This document shows positions 40,914 through 48,617 of a stretch of DNA of 64,000 nucleotides, in pieces. The notes under the pieces are model-generated. The model had not been told where the DNA came from and did no database searches. It saw nothing but the letters and a program-made list of their open reading frames with translations. This DNA is from Mucilaginibacter lacusdianchii (GTDB lineage Bacteria; Bacteroidota; Bacteroidia; Sphingobacteriales; Sphingobacteriaceae). Positions within the stretch are counted from its first letter, which is position 1, and every line of letters begins with the position of its first letter. The position numbers and the translations under genes were made by a program. Where the stretch lies: the NCBI RefSeq assembly GCF_009770985.1, contig NZ_WSRW01000005.1, forward strand, positions 51,469 to 115,468. Direction: 5' to 3'.

Positions 40914-42413
40914 CTAAGAAAAAAAGCCGTGAATAAACCATTGTCCGCCTTCCCGGTGATAGTGGCCCAGTCGGAATAGCCAGTAGCGCCCGCCGTGCTG
41001 GTCTTCAACGGCATAATAATCCCGGTGCTCGCCCGCCTCACGCCACCATTCCCGCTCGATGCGTTCTGGTCCCTCGGCGTGCCGGATGTGATGTGTTTCG
41101 CCCCGGTAGCGGAAAACCATCGGCGGGGAATCAGGCAGCAGTGCCGAAACGTCTATCGGTTCCGGCCGGGCAAGTAGCTGTGTTGGGCGCAGGAGATCCG
41201 TCCGCCAGCTGGTACCGGGCTTTTCCTGGAGCGCCTGTGCCGGCTGGATGGATCGTTCCGGCCAGTGCTGCTCGCGCGGCAGGTAACGGCGAATGGCCTT
41301 TGCGCCGATCTTGCCGGCGAGCCGGTCCAGCAGTTCTGCGAATGCTTGTTCCTGCAGGCTCTTTTTACCTGCCCACAAAGCTTCCTGGCGCTGCTCCACG
41401 TCCTCTACATGCGGTGCTTCCAAGATAAACAGTTCGATACCCAGTCCGGGAGCGAGTTGGCCGATCTGCAGCTCAAAGAGCTTAAAAAGGTGGAACATAT
41501 CATGGGTCGCCCGGTTGGTGCCGATCTGTACAGCTTGTTCCTTACCATCTAGCCGGTGCGTGCGGAGTACGGCCGTCCGGATGCCTTTTCCTTCTCTGGC
41601 CAGCCGCACGCAAAGCATTTCCAGCAGGCGCTGCACCGCCACTTCGATACCGGCGCGCGCGCGGATCGGTTCCAGGCAGGGCAGCCGTTCCTGCCAATCC
41701 GCAGGCAGCTGTAGCCAGGTGAGGTACTCCGTCGTTTCCCCGGTGGCCTGCCGCAGGCGCTGCAGCAGGTCTTCTCCGAAGCGCCGCCGCAGATTGGAAC
41801 GCGGAATCTTCAGCAGGCTTTCCACAGTGACAAAGCCGAGTTTATCCAACCGGTCCAGAACCGGTCCTTCCAGCCGAAGGGCGGCCGGCGGCAAACGTAG
41901 CAAAGCGTTCCCCTGGCCTGCAGCAGGTACGATCGGGTTTCGGGCCGCAAAACGGGCTATTGCCCAGGCGGCTCCGGAGGTGTCTGCTATCGCGGCGCGC
42001 GCCTGGTACCCTTTGCTTTGCAGCCGGTTCACCACTTCCCGGTAATACGCCCTTTCACCTCCCCACAAGTGCGCGCAGCCGCTGATATCCAGCAGCAGCC
42101 CGTCCGGCAGATCCAGCGCCACCCAGGGCGAAAAACGAATGCACCACTGCCCGATACCGGTCAGTAATTTATTTTCCCGTCCCGGCTTATCCTCAAAGAC
42201 CTGCAGCTCCGGCACCATTGCCTTGGCATCCGCCAGACGCATGCCCGGGCATAATCCATAGCCAGCTGCGATGCCGTTGACGGCACTCAGGATGACCCGG
42301 TTGTGATCGGGAATTGTGAAGACAACGGGTACCGCCGTGAGTTCCGGGCGACGCAAGGCCAGCCAGTCCGTCTTTAGATTGCGGAACCATAAGGCCATAT
42401 ATCTTTTTGCCAT
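40914..42413 (-). CDS. imuB: Y-family polymerase-like protein ImuB
   Basis: The 499-residue protein resembles Y-family polymerases but has the ImuB features: KRYMALWFRNLKTDW at the start, FSPWVALDLPDGLLLDISGC with the typical GCAHLWGGE, and loss of polymerase catalytic acidic residues. The C-terminal region (about 400-499) includes the PMVFRYRGETH and GPERIEREWW parts of ImuB. ImuB links the beta clamp to DnaE2. It starts four bases after the imuA stop. Confidence 0.92.
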   Translation of the reverse strand: MAKRYMALWFRNLKTDWLALRRPELTAVPVVFTIPDHNRVILSAVNGIAAGYGLCPGMRLADAKAMVPELQVFEDKPGRENKLLTGIGQWCIRFSPWVALDLPDGLLLDISGCAHLWGGERAYYREVVNRLQSKGYQARAAIADTSGAAWAIARFAARNPIVPAAGQGNALLRLPPAALRLEGPVLDRLDKLGFVTVESLLKIPRSNLRRRFGEDLLQRLRQATGETTEYLTWLQLPADWQERLPCLEPIRARAGIEVAVQRLLEMLCVRLAREGKGIRTAVLRTHRLDGKEQAVQIGTNRATHDMFHLFKLFELQIGQLAPGLGIELFILEAPHVEDVEQRQEALWAGKKSLQEQAFAELLDRLAGKIGAKAIRRYLPREQHWPERSIQPAQALQEKPGTSWRTDLLRPTQLLARPEPIDVSALLPDSPPMVFRYRGETHHIRHAEGPERIEREWWREAGEHRDYYAVEDQHGGRYWLFRLGHYHREGGQWFIHGFFS

Positions 42414-42417
42414 CTGC

Positions 42418-43149
42418 TCATCCTACCTTTCTAACGGTGTCGTCCAAGGTGCCGGCTGCCCTGCTTCTGCTGACAAATTGCCGCCTTCGCCATTCCAGTT
42501 CCCAGATGCCCGGGTTCCCGTTGCGCACCTTCAAGAGTTCGACCCGCCAGCTGGGATAACCAAACCCAGGCATCCCCGGCTCCGGCTGGCTAAGCAGTGG
42601 GGTGATGCGCCACCGGGCGGCGCAGGCCGTTGCGCTGAGCGCCGTGGGGTCGTGACGCAGCACAAAACCTGTTACCCGGCTGCGTTCCACCGCCAGCTGC
42701 AACCGGCGTGACTGCGCAAAATCCAACTCGCTGACCTCCGCAACGACGGCAGCGGCTCCTTCACATTTCAGCGCTTCCTCCATGGCCCATAAGGCTTCCT
42801 TCTCCGTGCGTACATCCAAAAATACGATCTGCTCAGGGCGCAAACCGAAGCGGGCCAGGGCAGGGGGGAACAATTGCCGCGAGCGGCTGATCCACAATCC
42901 CGGGCTCCCTTCTTGCATCAGCTTGCTTAGCAGGCCGGCCAGAAAACCGCCGCAGGCTGCTGCATGCTCCGGCTTCATATTCAAAAATTCATGAATCGCT
43001 CCCGTAGGGAAAACGGCGCCAGGAAAAGCCTGCTCCAGATCGCCCAGGCCTGTCTGTATAAGGCTGTCATCCGCCGGTCTGTGGATGCCCTGCCACTGCA
43101 GGATGTCTTGTTGTAATCTCTTGATGATGTCTTTTCTTCCCTCCAGCAT
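42418..43149 (-). CDS. imuA: RecA-like mutasome protein ImuA
   Basis: The 243-residue protein has a RecA-like fold outline (GAIHEFLNM near 50, then SPGLWISRSRQLFPPAL, QIVFLDVRTEKEALWAMEEAL, and FVLRHDPTALSATACAARW, LLKVRNGNPGIWELEW) but no Walker A lysine motif. That is as expected for the Bacteroidota-type ImuA, which supports ImuB. It is the first gene of the mutasome operon. The palindrome at 43326-43340 lies about 180 bases upstream and overlaps a good minus-strand -7 box. Confidence 0.88.
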   Translation of the reverse strand: MLEGRKDIIKRLQQDILQWQGIHRPADDSLIQTGLGDLEQAFPGAVFPTGAIHEFLNMKPEHAAACGGFLAGLLSKLMQEGSPGLWISRSRQLFPPALARFGLRPEQIVFLDVRTEKEALWAMEEALKCEGAAAVVAEVSELDFAQSRRLQLAVERSRVTGFVLRHDPTALSATACAARWRITPLLSQPEPGMPGFGYPSWRVELLKVRNGNPGIWELEWRRRQFVSRSRAAGTLDDTVRKVG

Positions 43150-43556
43150 ATCCTTCGTTTAAGACGGTCATCATCCGTTGATTGATTTTAATTGTTGGCC
43201 TGCTGATATGGCAAGTCGCTTAAAATGAAATATTTCGCAAGTGGAAATGGAGGCGTCGTATTGGTGCCTGAAAGCTGTCTGGTATCGCATAAAAGTGATC
43301 GTTTACGAATGAACAACAAAAATATGCTAAAAAAGTTAGTATTTGCAAGTGCTGTTCTGCACATTTTACTAACACTTCTTTTGGGAATACGCAGCTGTCT
43401 GCCGGCAGGACGCCGGTTGGAAGGGGCAGAGGGATGCTTACCAGATAGGTAGGACAGCAGAAAATTTATTTTAACCCGGGTAACTTTGGCGGGATAATCG
43501 CTCGATCTCTTTTTGCAGCAGCCCTATTCACGAAGCTCCCGGCTGTACGCTGCTCG
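43150..43556 (-). promoter_or_regulatory. Upstream region of the mutasome operon with RCTAA-N5-TTAGT palindrome
   Basis: GCTAA-AAAAG-TTAGT is at 43326-43340. Read on the minus strand, it is followed by TATTTTTG, a perfect TAnnTTTG -7 box, giving a leader of about 160 bases before imuA. The minus-strand sequence from the palindrome matches the copy at 30769 in 19 of 20 positions. A short reading frame on the plus strand (43225-43452) has no supporting features. The rest of the interval is not understood. Confidence 0.55.
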
Positions 43557-43979
43557 TCAACCTGCAAGGTCATCAAAAGGATAATCCCGGAGTAATTGCT
43601 GATGTTCAACCTGCTCTCGCTGCATCCAGCGCTGATTTAAGATACCGAGCAGTTCTTCCTGCTTACTGAACAGGATTCGCCGGCAATCCTGACCTTTTTG
43701 CCGGTGATGCAGTTCGTAATCGCCCGCCATTGAAAAGGTGATGCCGCTGAAAATCCAGAACAGCAGTTCATCCAGGTCGTGGGTTGTCCTGCGATCAATC
43801 TCCCGCCCTCTCTCGATCACCACAAAATGCAGCTGACCATGCCTGTCCGTTTCAATATGCGGATAAGCGAAATCTCTGGAATAACCATAAGTCGGCAGAA
43901 GATCTGGCGGGGCCTGGATTTTTTCGGCCAGTTGCTGTACCACGGTTTGAACATCTTTGAGGGTATAATGAACTTGCAT
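43557..43979 (-). CDS. Imm63-like immunity protein, orphan
   Basis: The 140-residue protein contains YGYSRDFAYPHIETDRHG, FVVIERGREIDRRTTHDLDE and LLFWIFSGITFSMAGDYEL, the signature of Immunity protein 63 of polymorphic toxin systems. No toxin, Rhs/VgrG or effector gene lies nearby, so it is an orphan. Orphan immunity genes on mobile elements can protect the host from toxins of competitors. The adjacent gene downstream of its own start is the RRM protein gene, 57 bases away on the same strand. Confidence 0.75.
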   Translation of the reverse strand: MQVHYTLKDVQTVVQQLAEKIQAPPDLLPTYGYSRDFAYPHIETDRHGQLHFVVIERGREIDRRTTHDLDELLFWIFSGITFSMAGDYELHHRQKGQDCRRILFSKQEELLGILNQRWMQREQVEHQQLLRDYPFDDLAG

Positions 43980-44036
43980 CAGCGTGAGAGCGATTTTAAA
44001 GTACAGCCGGATAGCTTGGAAAGCGGGGTTAAGAAC

Positions 44037-44381
44037 CTATTTCCGGCGCACACGTGGCCGTTTACTGCGTGGAGCGTTAACCTGCTTAGGGCTAGCGTTC
44101 GGCGTGCTTGGTTTGGAAAATTGCGCACCGCTTTGATGTGGTTGAGCCGCATAGCGCACACTGAGCGTACGCCCGTTTATTCGCAGGCCATCGAGCCCTT
44201 TGATCGCCCGTTCTCCGCCGGCCTCATCCAGCATTTGTACAAAGGCATAGCCCTTACTTTCTCCTGTTTGCTGGTCACGGACAATGGTCAGCGTTTTGAC
44301 TAGTCCATGCTGGCTAAAGAGTTCATCAAGTTGCACTTCGTCGGTATCTCGGGAAAAACCTACGGTAAAAAGTTTCGTCAT
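44037..44381 (-). CDS. RRM-domain RNA-binding protein
   Basis: The 114-residue protein has an RNA recognition motif with RNP2 KLFTVGFS at residues 3-10 and RNP1 KGYAFVQM near residues 43-50, followed by INGRTLSVRYA. The C-terminal tail is disordered and basic (SKPSTPNASPKQ, RSKRPRVRRK). Small RRM proteins of this kind are common in Bacteroidota chromosomes. RNP2 has a VG order (FTVGF in place of FVGNL), but the aromatic residues are kept. Confidence 0.85.
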   Translation of the reverse strand: MTKLFTVGFSRDTDEVQLDELFSQHGLVKTLTIVRDQQTGESKGYAFVQMLDEAGGERAIKGLDGLRINGRTLSVRYAAQPHQSGAQFSKPSTPNASPKQVNAPRSKRPRVRRK

Positions 44382-44457
44382 GGCTAGAAATATAAGAAAA
44401 TTAATTAAACAGTAGATAGTTCCAACTGCTCTTTTGCCTTAATGCATTACGGAAGCG

Positions 44458-44640
44458 TTAAACTAGTCTGTGAAATCCATCGGCATTATATTGAAGCCCG
44501 CACATGGCACTCAGGGTTCTATCTGCATAAACCATTTTGGTGCGGTAGTCTAGATAGTAAGTGCCCACCAGGCCAAAGCCATGCTCGTCTTCCAGTTGCT
44601 GAATGCGGAGCAATTGCCAACTTATTGATTTGTTTGCCAC
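44458..44640 (-). pseudogene. PAS-domain fragment
   Basis: On the minus strand QQLEDEHGFGLVGTYYLDY followed by RTKMVYADRTLSAMCGLQY reads like the start of a PAS domain of a sensor kinase, then stops. Upstream (above about 44640) the frame becomes antisense to a kinase fragment on the other strand, so the PAS piece is cut at that junction. A fragment of a lost kinase is the simplest reading. Confidence 0.4.
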
Positions 44641-44652
44641 GATAAATGATGA

Positions 44653-45402
44653 ATAAGCAAGCTTTTCTCGATAATTTCGCATGATTTAAGGAGTCCGCTT
44701 TCAAATATCCAAAACTACCTGGAACTGCTTACCGAAGTGGATATCAGCGAAGAGGAAGGAATGGCCATCAAGAAAGACTTGCTGCAATCAACCCGGAGTA
44801 CGCTTGATTTGCTCAACAATGTGTTGAATTGGTCAAAAAGCCAGATGGATGGCCTGGAATTTAAATTAGTGCCGTTGAATGTATATCAGCTATTATCGCC
44901 GCAGCTTCTGTTGTTTATCAATATAGCCGGAAATAAAAGAATCAAGGTAGAAATCTCGATTGATCCCACCATTGAGGTATTAGGTAATGGCGATATGCTG
45001 CAACTGGTTGTCCGCAACCTGATGAATAACGCCATAAAGTTTACTGCGTATGGGGGCACAATATCAGTCACTGCTAAAGCAGAACAGCGAAGCTGTATCA
45101 TTACCATTAAAGACAGCGGAAATGGAACTCCTGCCAAATTATCGTCGAACATATTTTACCTGAACGGACCTGCTTCGGTAGGCACGGCGTGCGAAAAAGG
45201 CGTTGGTTTGGGACTGGTTTTATGTAAAGAGTATACAGAGGCACAAAATGGGACCATTGGCTTTCAGTGTAACGATGTCAGTGGCACAAGTTTCTTTGTA
45301 GTGTTGCCGTCCGTTCAGCACGCAGTAACCACAACCGGTGAACTCGACAAAGCTGTGGAAAGGAACTCGAGTTTTGGCAAAAGCGGCTTGGTACAATCTT
45401 AA
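44653..45402 (+). pseudogene. Histidine kinase remnant lacking its start and sensor part
   Basis: The frame opens after a TGA (44650-44652) and reads KLFSIISHDLRSPLSNIQNY, a full HisKA box with the phosphoacceptor His (about 44680). It continues into LLNNVLNWSKSQMDGL, the N-box LVVRNLMNNAIKF and G-box regions KDSGNGTP and GVGLGLVLCKEY, and ends at 45402. No ATG or GTG precedes the HisKA box; a GTG at 44737 would omit the histidine. The G1 region is altered (DSGNG rather than DNGxG). The N-terminal sensor part is missing, so this is most likely a decayed kinase. Confidence 0.65.
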
Positions 45403-45630
45403 CAATTTTTCACCCTAAATGATGTATGTGCTGTGAAGGCGGCAAGTTGTACATATGATACGGGTACTGCTAACGATCGATGAGCACAATTTATAATATA
45501 ACGAAGGGTGATTTGTAAAAATGCTTGCAACTCAACCGGAGGATTATGAGTTGTGCGTTTATCGCTCGAAAATTTTAATGGTTGTCTTTCATTCAAGTAT
45601 TTTATAAATATTGACGTAATTTTCACGGGG
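45403..45630. other. Gap between two decayed genes
   Basis: The 228 AT-rich bases contain no supported gene and no clear structure. Confidence 0.3.
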
Positions 45631-46005
45631 TCAGTAATCCAGAATATCAAACAACCGTAACACTTTTTCATCGTGTAGGCTGAGAATTTCTGCATACGTT
45701 TCACCGGTATCCTGTTTCTTAAAAGCCATTGCCCAATCTGGAAAAAAGCGCTGGTCTATTGGTTCCTCACGCAAGGTGGTCACCTTAAAATGGCGCCTGT
45801 CTTGCCGAATATTCATATAGAGTTGCTAAATAAGCCTGTTGGGTCCTTCAATCAGCTGTATAAAGCATTCCGGAAGGCAAATCAGCATGCCGGTTACAGC
45901 AAAGCGGCTATTAGCTTTTCTCGCAATGCTAAGCAGTTCCTCTAATTCAGCATCGTTCATTATCCTTGTCGGCACACTGGTATAGATAAGTTAATAAAGG
46001 TCCAT
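45631..46005 (-). pseudogene. BLUF blue-light receptor domain with two in-frame stops
   Basis: From ATG 46005 the minus strand encodes MDLY, then TAA (45991-45993), then LIYTSVPTRIMNDAEL, ELLSIARKANSRFAVTGMLI, QLIEGPNRLI, then TAG (45826-45828), then QDRRHFKVTTLREEPIDQRF and FPDWAMAF. This is a complete BLUF domain (LIYTS, N-SRF-VTGML, FPDW-M-F motifs) interrupted by stops at codons 5 and 60 without frameshift. BLUF proteins bind FAD and sense blue light. It lies in the same frame as the kinase fragment just upstream, whose end overlaps its start. Confidence 0.7.
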
Positions 46006-46455
46006 AGTTTCGCTGGTTGCAATGGGTAACGTATAATAAAATACCGAGCCTTCTCCGGGCTGGCTTTCTGTCCAAATACGGCCATAGTGGCGCTCAATAA
46101 TTTATTGTAATAAGTTCAGGCCAGGACCCAACTGAGAAATAATTTTCTTTTCGGTGGTACGGTCGAACCAGGAAAAAGGTTCGTTCGATTAACCCTCAGG
46201 GATACCTATACCACGATCGCGTACACCAACTTTCATTACGCCATTTTCTATCAAAATAAAAACATCAATTTTAAATGAGCCCGGTGCATAACGAATGGCA
46301 TTTGTCAGTAAATTCAGGATGATTTGTTCAATGCGCAGGCTGTCGCCGTTCAGGATTAGTTCTTTCAAGTCCGTTTGCAGGTATATCTTGTGGCTGTTTG
46401 GCGGAGGATACAGAGACGTCGACCATATCGTTCCGGGCTCTTTTGAGCAGCTCAT
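45991..46455 (-). pseudogene. Histidine kinase C-terminal fragment with two in-frame stops
   Basis: The minus strand reads SLRIEQIILNLLTNAIRYAP (N-box), VGVRDRGIGIPEG (G1), then TAA (46189-46191), SNEPFSWFDRTTEKK, GPGLNLLQ, then TAA (46102-46104), then IIERHYGRIWTESQPGEGSV and FYYTLPIA to the stop at 45991. The order of HATPase motifs is complete, so this is a kinase tail with two nonsense codons and no HisKA. Upstream sequence shares a 150-bp repeat with the region before the kinase gene at 56549-58570. Confidence 0.7.
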
Positions 46456-46560
46456 TGTGTGAAGGCAGGTTAAGCTTAAGCATCATATCCAAGGATTTAA
46501 ATTGGTCGAAGTGTTTCGGAATGCATGCGGGCTACGTGGTCAAAGCTACCGTATCCGCCA
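46410..46560 (-). repeat. Degenerate 150-bp repeat, copy 1
   Basis: This stretch resembles 58655-58810. Shared words include TCCGGGCTC, TTAAGCATCATATCCAAG and GCTACCGTAT. On the minus strand both copies read KHFDxxKxLDMMLKLN. Both copies lie directly upstream of a minus-strand kinase gene or fragment, so the repeat is probably a duplicated upstream region or a small decayed gene. Confidence 0.55.
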
Positions 46561-46614
46561 CTCATAGGCGAAGAATCGGTAGATTTCGGTATGTGGTTAT
46601 TTTAAGCACTTACC

Positions 46615-46707
46615 GAAGCACATGGCGGGCGCATCTGGTTTGGTAGCAAAGTCAAGAAAGGCAGCACTTTTTACATTGAGATACCACTGGGGCAGGATTC
46701 GCTATGA
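46615..46707 (+). pseudogene. Histidine kinase C-terminal tail fragment
   Basis: The plus strand reads EAHGGRIWFGSKVKKGSTFY, then IEIPLGQDSL and a TGA at 46705-46707. This is the end of a HATPase domain (HGGRIW...GSTF). No upstream kinase sequence is in frame, so only the tail is left. Confidence 0.6.
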
Positions 46708-46761
46708 TGTGGATTTACAGCCCTGTCTTTCCCATACATCCGCTCATCTGCATGGCGCGTG

Positions 46762-47886
46762 TTAAAGATTTGACAGGGGCAGGTTAAAACAAAATTTTGA
46801 CCCCTTGCCAGGTGTGCTTTCTACCCAAAGCTCACCTTCCTGGTACCGGATAATATCTGCCGAGATGTACAGACCCAGCCCCATGCCGGCTTCTACCATG
46901 CTGGTTGGCGTTTTCACCTTGTAAAAACGCTCAAAAATGAGTTGCAGGTCTTCTTTGGGTATGCCTCTGCCATAATCCTGTATACAAACCACCGCCCGGT
47001 TGTCTTTTTGTTGCAGGCATAGATCTATCCGTGCGCCTTTCGCAGAAAAAGTGACTGCATTGGTCATCAGGTTATACAGTACCTGGTGCACTTTATCGCG
47101 GTCGCCCTTCACCATCAACGTATCAGGCAGGTCCAGATCAATCTGCCGGTCAGGCATGGTCAGTTGGAATTCATCTGCCAACTCCCTAACCAGTTCGGCT
47201 ATATCATAATCTTGTACGGTTGGTTGCAAGTGACCGCTTTCAATTTTTGATACCAGCACGAGGTTATGAATCAGGCGTGTCAGCCGGTTGATCTGTTTTT
47301 CCATACCGGAAATCAACCTGCCCGATTGTTCATCTCCCTTTTGCTTTAAGCGCCGGTGCAGCAGCTGGCTCTGACTTTTAAGCGAGGTCATGGGGGTTTT
47401 GAGTTCATGGCTTACGGTGCTGATAAAATCATCCTTGTGCCGCTCCAGTTGCTTACGCCCGGTAATATCTTCCAGTAGCGTACACCCGAAAGTTTCGCCC
47501 ATGTTCTCAAAGAGAAAAGTGTGAATCATGCACCACACCTGTGAGCCGTCTTTTCTGATGAGACAGGTTTCCAGATCAAAAACGGGGATTTTCCGTTGCC
47601 ACAGCGCATGTTGTAAGGTTTGCCAGTGCGGTTTGAAATCAGGATGGGTATAGTCCATAATGACCGTACCTAAAATTTCCTCGGGCGCATAACCCAGCAG
47701 AGCACTTACAGCCTGGTTGATTTCCAGAATTTTCAGGTCGCTGTTGATCACTTTGTGCGCTACCTGTGAGTCATTGAAAATTGTTTCAAAGCGCTTCTGG
47801 CGCTGGTAAGCCGCTTGCAGTTCAGTAAGCTGCCGGCGCAATTTTTCATTTTCTGCTGCTAAGTCTGGCGTAAAGTTCGGATCCAA
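46762..47886 (-). CDS. PAS-domain sensor histidine kinase
   Basis: This 374-residue soluble kinase has an N-terminal coiled coil (AAENEKLRRQLTELQAAYQR), a PAS domain (about 38-150, with DITGRKQLERHKDDF at its end), HisKA with VSHELKTPMTSL, N-box YNLMTNAVTF, G1 DYGRGIP and G2 GMGLGLYISADII. All motifs appear intact. There are no membrane segments, so it senses inside the cell. No response regulator is adjacent; the target is unknown. Confidence 0.88.
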   Translation of the reverse strand: MDPNFTPDLAAENEKLRRQLTELQAAYQRQKRFETIFNDSQVAHKVINSDLKILEINQAVSALLGYAPEEILGTVIMDYTHPDFKPHWQTLQHALWQRKIPVFDLETCLIRKDGSQVWCMIHTFLFENMGETFGCTLLEDITGRKQLERHKDDFISTVSHELKTPMTSLKSQSQLLHRRLKQKGDEQSGRLISGMEKQINRLTRLIHNLVLVSKIESGHLQPTVQDYDIAELVRELADEFQLTMPDRQIDLDLPDTLMVKGDRDKVHQVLYNLMTNAVTFSAKGARIDLCLQQKDNRAVVCIQDYGRGIPKEDLQLIFERFYKVKTPTSMVEAGMGLGLYISADIIRYQEGELWVESTPGKGSKFCFNLPLSNL

Positions 47887-48308
47887 ATCAGTAATTTAAT
47901 GAACTACAAATAATTGCGGTAACTGTTCATAATTACAGAAAAGCGCACTGATTGGCGGTCCTTGTTAATTTCTATACTAAAAAAAAAACAAGTGATACCT
48001 GGTAGATGAAGCTGCTAGCTTGATCGGTGTACTGGCTCTCTTGGCCAAATGGCCGCCAAATCCTTTTATGGCTTTTCATAAGAATTCGATATTTTCCGTC
48101 ATTCAATCGTTTCGGTAGCTGTTTTCATGGGCTGATGATTTAACTGGAACTTACTCAAACACATGCCGTGAAAGCTAAAATTAACGGATTTGCCCATTCA
48201 CGGTAAAGAAGTATTTTAAGTCGGTTTACAGATATGCTTTACATACGCCCTGAAACGAGCTGACTTATCCCGCCTGTCCAAGGCGCTCTTAGCATTATTG
48301 AGAATCAG
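47887..48308. other. Non-coding gap between two kinase loci
   Basis: These 422 bases are AT-rich, with a 10-base A run near 47980 and no supported gene, hairpin with U-run or repeat that I can recognise. It probably contains the promoter of the kinase ending at 46762. Confidence 0.3.
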
Positions 48309-48617
48309 TTACGACATGTCGACAGTAGGTAGCCGCAGGGTAAAACAGGTCTCCTTTTGATCGCTGGTTACCTCCAGCGTTCCACCATGGGCACGCGCAA
48401 TTTCAGCAGCGATGTACAGCCCCAAGCCCAAACCCTGCTGTCCCGGCTTAACCTCACCACGTGAGAACGGACGAAAAAGCCGTTCTCTGATCGTTTCCGG
48501 GATGGGTTCACCTTCGTTACTGACAGACAATAAAAATTCTTCTGCAGCGTGTCCCGCCCAGACCTGAACAGGCGCTTCCGGGCTGCCATGAGAAAGTGCG
48601 TTTGCTAGGCTGAGTAG
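48309..48617 (-). pseudogene. Kinase tail fragment, inverted near-copy of 53370-53666
   Basis: The minus strand encodes a HATPase tail (LSVSNEGEPIPETIRERLF, then GLGLGLYIAAEIARAHGGTL) that is almost the same as the end of the GAF kinase at 52470-53666. By eye, 184 bases (48376-48559 against 53419-53602) are identical, while both flanks differ at many positions. The fragment joins directly to the truncated TonB receptor at about 48617. It was probably created by recombination or gene conversion. Confidence 0.8.

Noticed and set aside
43225..43452. Short plus-strand gene upstream of imuA
   Set aside because: The 75-codon frame overlaps the mutasome promoter and palindrome, has a weak start and no family-like features.
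44442..44645. Plus-strand frame opposite the PAS fragment
   Set aside because: The minus strand reads as a PAS segment; the plus-strand product is Cys/Ser-rich without pattern.
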